From positions 186,001-250,000 of the forward strand of contig JAEWOG010000092.1 in assembly GCA_023460975.1 (NCBI GenBank): a DNA stretch of 64,000 nt. The letters run 5' to 3'. Origin of the DNA: Actinomycetes bacterium (GTDB taxonomy: Bacteria > Actinomycetota > Actinomycetes > Propionibacteriales > Nocardioidaceae). The notes under the pieces were generated by a model. That model made no database searches, was not told the origin of the DNA, and saw nothing but the letters and a program-made list of their open reading frames with translations. Position numbers and translations under genes: made by a program. Positions 62,123-64,000 of this stretch are shown in pieces; position 1 is the stretch's first letter; every line of letters starts with the position of its first letter.

Positions 62123-63292
62123 TCAGAGGCGCTCGATGATGGTCACGTTGGCCTGACCGCCGCCCTCGCACATCGTCTGCAGGCCGTAGCGACCACCCGT
62201 ACGCTCGAGCTCGTTGAGCATCGTGGTCATCAGGCGCGTGCCGGTGGCGCCGATGGGGTGGCCCAGGGCGATGCCGCCGCCGTTGACGTTGACCTTCTCG
62301 TGCGGAGCCCCGGTCTCCTTCATCCACGCCAGCACGACGGAGGCAAAGGCCTCGTTGCACTCGAACAGGTCGATGTCGTCGATGCTCATCCCAGCCTTGG
62401 CCAGGGCGTGCTTCGTCGCGCCGATCGGGCCGGTGAGCATCCAGATCGGGTCGTCGCCGCGCACCGAGAGGTGGTGCACGCGGGCGCGCGGGGTGAGGTT
62501 GTGGTCCTTCACGCCCTGCGCGGAGGCGATCAGCATCGCGGAGGCACCATCGCAGATCTGCGAGGCGACACCCGCGGTGATCCAGGAACCCTCCTCCAGC
62601 GGGTTGAGGCCGGCCATCTTCTCCAGCGAGGTCTGGCGCGGGCACTCGTCGGTCGCGAACACGCTGCCGTCGGCGAGCGTCACCGGGGCGATCTCGTTGT
62701 CGAAGCGGCCCTCCGCGATCGCGGCGAACGCGCGCTCGTGCGAGGCCAGCGCGAACGCCTCCATGTCCTCGCGGCTGGTTTCCCACTTCTTGGCGATCAT
62801 GTCGGCCGAGGCGAACTGCGAGACCGGCACGTCGCCGTAGCGGGCGTTCCAGCCCGGCGACTCGGCGAACGGCGTGGTGAAGCCGTACTGGTCGGCAACG
62901 AGCATCGCCGCCGAGATCGGGATCGCCGACATGTTCTGCAGGCCGCCCGCGACCACGAGGTCCTGGGTGCCGCTCATGACGCCCTGAGCGGCGAAGTGGA
63001 CCGCCTGCTGCGAGGAGCCGCACTGGCGGTCGATGGTCACGCCCGGCACGTTGTCGGGCAGGCCCGCGACGAGCCAGGCCGTACGAGCGACGTCGCCCGC
63101 CTGCGAACCGATGGTGTCGCAGCAGCCCATGATCACGTCATCCACGGCTGCGGCGTCGATCCCGGTGCGCTCCACGAGCGACTTCAGGACATGGGCGCCC
63201 AGATCGGCGGAGTGCATGGAGGCGAGCGAACCGCCGCGCTTGCCCACGGGCGTGCGCACGGCGTCGACGATGAATGCTTCGGAGAATGTCAT
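62123..63292 (-). CDS. fadA6: steroid-ring thiolase FadA6
   Basis: Acetyl-CoA C-acyltransferase of the ring C/D pathway. The 389-residue protein begins MTFSEAFIVDAVRTPVGKRGG. The nucleophile is Cys91 in DRQCGSSQQA; NEAFASV, GGGIALGHPIGATG and CEGGGQA complete the thiolase set. Length is near that of Rv3556c. It overlaps the kstR2 stop by four bases (ATGA), so it is coupled to its regulator, as the mycobacterial pair is adjacent. Confidence 0.93.
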   Translation of the reverse strand: MTFSEAFIVDAVRTPVGKRGGSLASMHSADLGAHVLKSLVERTGIDAAAVDDVIMGCCDTIGSQAGDVARTAWLVAGLPDNVPGVTIDRQCGSSQQAVHFAAQGVMSGTQDLVVAGGLQNMSAIPISAAMLVADQYGFTTPFAESPGWNARYGDVPVSQFASADMIAKKWETSREDMEAFALASHERAFAAIAEGRFDNEIAPVTLADGSVFATDECPRQTSLEKMAGLNPLEEGSWITAGVASQICDGASAMLIASAQGVKDHNLTPRARVHHLSVRGDDPIWMLTGPIGATKHALAKAGMSIDDIDLFECNEAFASVVLAWMKETGAPHEKVNVNGGGIALGHPIGATGTRLMTTMLNELERTGGRYGLQTMCEGGGQANVTIIERL

Positions 63293-63882
63293 TTGCTGAT
63301 CCCGTCGAGAATGATGGACAAGTACTGCTGGGCCACGTCGGTGTGGGTGAGCTCGCCGCCGGGGCGGTACCAGCGCACGGCCACCCACACGGTGTCCCGG
63401 ATGAAGCGGTAGACGATCTCGAGGTCGAGGTCGTCACGGATGAGGCCCTCGGCCACCCCGGCCCGCAGGAGCGTCAGCCAGACCTCACGGCTCTGCACGT
63501 TGCGCTCGGCAAGGTAGGAGAACCGCTCGGAGGCGCCCAGGTGGTCCGCCTCGTTCTGGAAGATCCCCACCTCGCTGGGGTGCCGGTCAATCGCCTCGAA
63601 GGAGACGAGGATGGCCTGCTCCAAGCGCGTACGAGCGTCCGCGTCGCTGGCGAGGATCTCGTCGTAGCGGCCGAAGAGCTCGGTCTGGAAGGTCTGCAGG
63701 ATCTCGTCGACCATCGACTCCTTGGAGTCGAAGTGGTGGTAGAGGCTTCCCGAGAGGATGCCCGCGGCCTCGGCGATGTCGCGCACCGTCGTACGCCGGT
63801 AGCCCTTGCTCGCGAACAAGCCGGCCGCGATGGAGAGCAACTCCTCGCGGCGGCCCGTCGTCTGCTGGGCTGTCTCAGGCAT
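63289..63882 (-). CDS. kstR2: TetR-family repressor KstR2
   Basis: Represses the HIP/ring C-D operons until a HIP-CoA-type ligand binds. About 197 residues from ATG 63882; a TTG at 63900 would add six residues. The N-terminal helix-turn-helix is in FASKGYRRTTVRDIAEAAGI followed by LSGSLYHHFDSKESMVDE. The C-terminal YRFIRDTVWVAVRWYRPGGELT is nearly the remembered Rv3557c sequence. It is upstream of fadA6 and starts inside the end of the SDR gene beyond it, so it is probably autoregulated in that operon. Confidence 0.93.
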   Translation of the reverse strand: MPETAQQTTGRREELLSIAAGLFASKGYRRTTVRDIAEAAGILSGSLYHHFDSKESMVDEILQTFQTELFGRYDEILASDADARTRLEQAILVSFEAIDRHPSEVGIFQNEADHLGASERFSYLAERNVQSREVWLTLLRAGVAEGLIRDDLDLEIVYRFIRDTVWVAVRWYRPGGELTHTDVAQQYLSIILDGISK

Positions 63883-64000
63883 GCTGACTGCTCGCCGCAA
63901 TGACCTCGCCGGTGAGGTACGAGGAGTAGTCGGACGCGAGGAAGATCATCACGTTGGCGATCTCCCACGGAGCCGCGGCGCGGCCGAAGGCCTCCTTGCC
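63875..64000 (-). CDS. short-chain dehydrogenase C-terminus (IpdF/Rv3559c-like), 5' end outside window
   Basis: The last 41 residues of an SDR, reading GKEAFGRAAAPWEIAN and ending SSYLTGEVIAASSQHA, with the stop at 63875-63877 overlapping the kstR2 start. The WEIANVMIFLASDYSSYLTGE pattern is the normal SDR C-terminus. Position next to kstR2 matches Rv3559c (ipdF) of the mycobacterial KstR2 regulon. The start and Rossmann region lie beyond base 64000. Confidence 0.85.
   Translation of the reverse strand, partial: GKEAFGRAAAPWEIANVMIFLASDYSSYLTGEVIAASSQHA

Overview
The window is about 64 kb of high-GC actinobacterial chromosome. RbpA, WhiA, OpcA, F420-type oxidoreductases, KstR/KstR2-type steroid genes and many GTG starts point to a Nocardioides/Aeromicrobium-like member of the Propionibacteriales. 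That placement is an inference from gene content and style, not from a marker gene comparison. No rRNA, tRNA, CRISPR array, transposase or integrase was recognised.

Region 1 (1-16139) is core metabolism and housekeeping. The plus strand carries a pentose phosphate run: transketolase 3' end, tal, pgi, zwf, opcA and pgl, mostly with 1-4 bp start/stop overlaps. The minus strand carries uvrC, rapZ, yvcK, whiA, gap, pgk, tpiA, secG and rbpA, ending in a ceramidase-like membrane protein whose 3' end overlaps pgl. Region 2 (16202-23402) holds a secreted metzincin-like protein, a Tat-type Rieske lipoprotein, uvrA with a LexA-type box, an MBL-fold hydrolase, and an AT-richer islet with a small putative lipoprotein.

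Region 3 (23663-54098, with an interruption) is a cholesterol/steroid catabolism locus, recognised by comparison with remembered Mycobacterium tuberculosis proteins. It contains kshA-orf-kshB facing fadE26-fadE27-fadD17, fadD19-nmo-ech facing echA19, an F420 oxidoreductase-fadD pair facing DUF35-ltp4-ltp3, and cyp125 facing fadA5-fadE. Each of these four divergent promoter regions holds a palindrome matching or nearly matching the KstR operator TnnAACnnGTTnnA. Together the genes cover CoA activation and beta-oxidation of the sterol side chain (cyp125, fadD19, fadD17, fadE26/27, echA19, ltp3/4, fadA5) and ring opening by 9-alpha-hydroxylation (kshAB).

Inside region 3, 35435-42461 carries unrelated genes. 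These include a tightly packed run of D-Ala-D-Ala dipeptidase, alanine-racemase-like protein, short D-Ala ligase, acyltransferase-3 membrane protein, sensor kinase and response regulator. The content resembles a VanC/VanG-type glycopeptide-resistance module in which VanT is split in two.

Region 4 (54120-55971) is a two-gene islet (AbiEi/DUF559-like protein and a methyltransferase) bounded by 83-bp inverted repeats. Region 5 (56045-64000) is the KstR2-type cluster for steroid rings C and D: two SDRs, echA20, ipdA, ipdB, ipdC, fadA6, kstR2 and the end of an ipdF-like SDR. A sulfotransferase-like gene sits between ipdC and fadA6.
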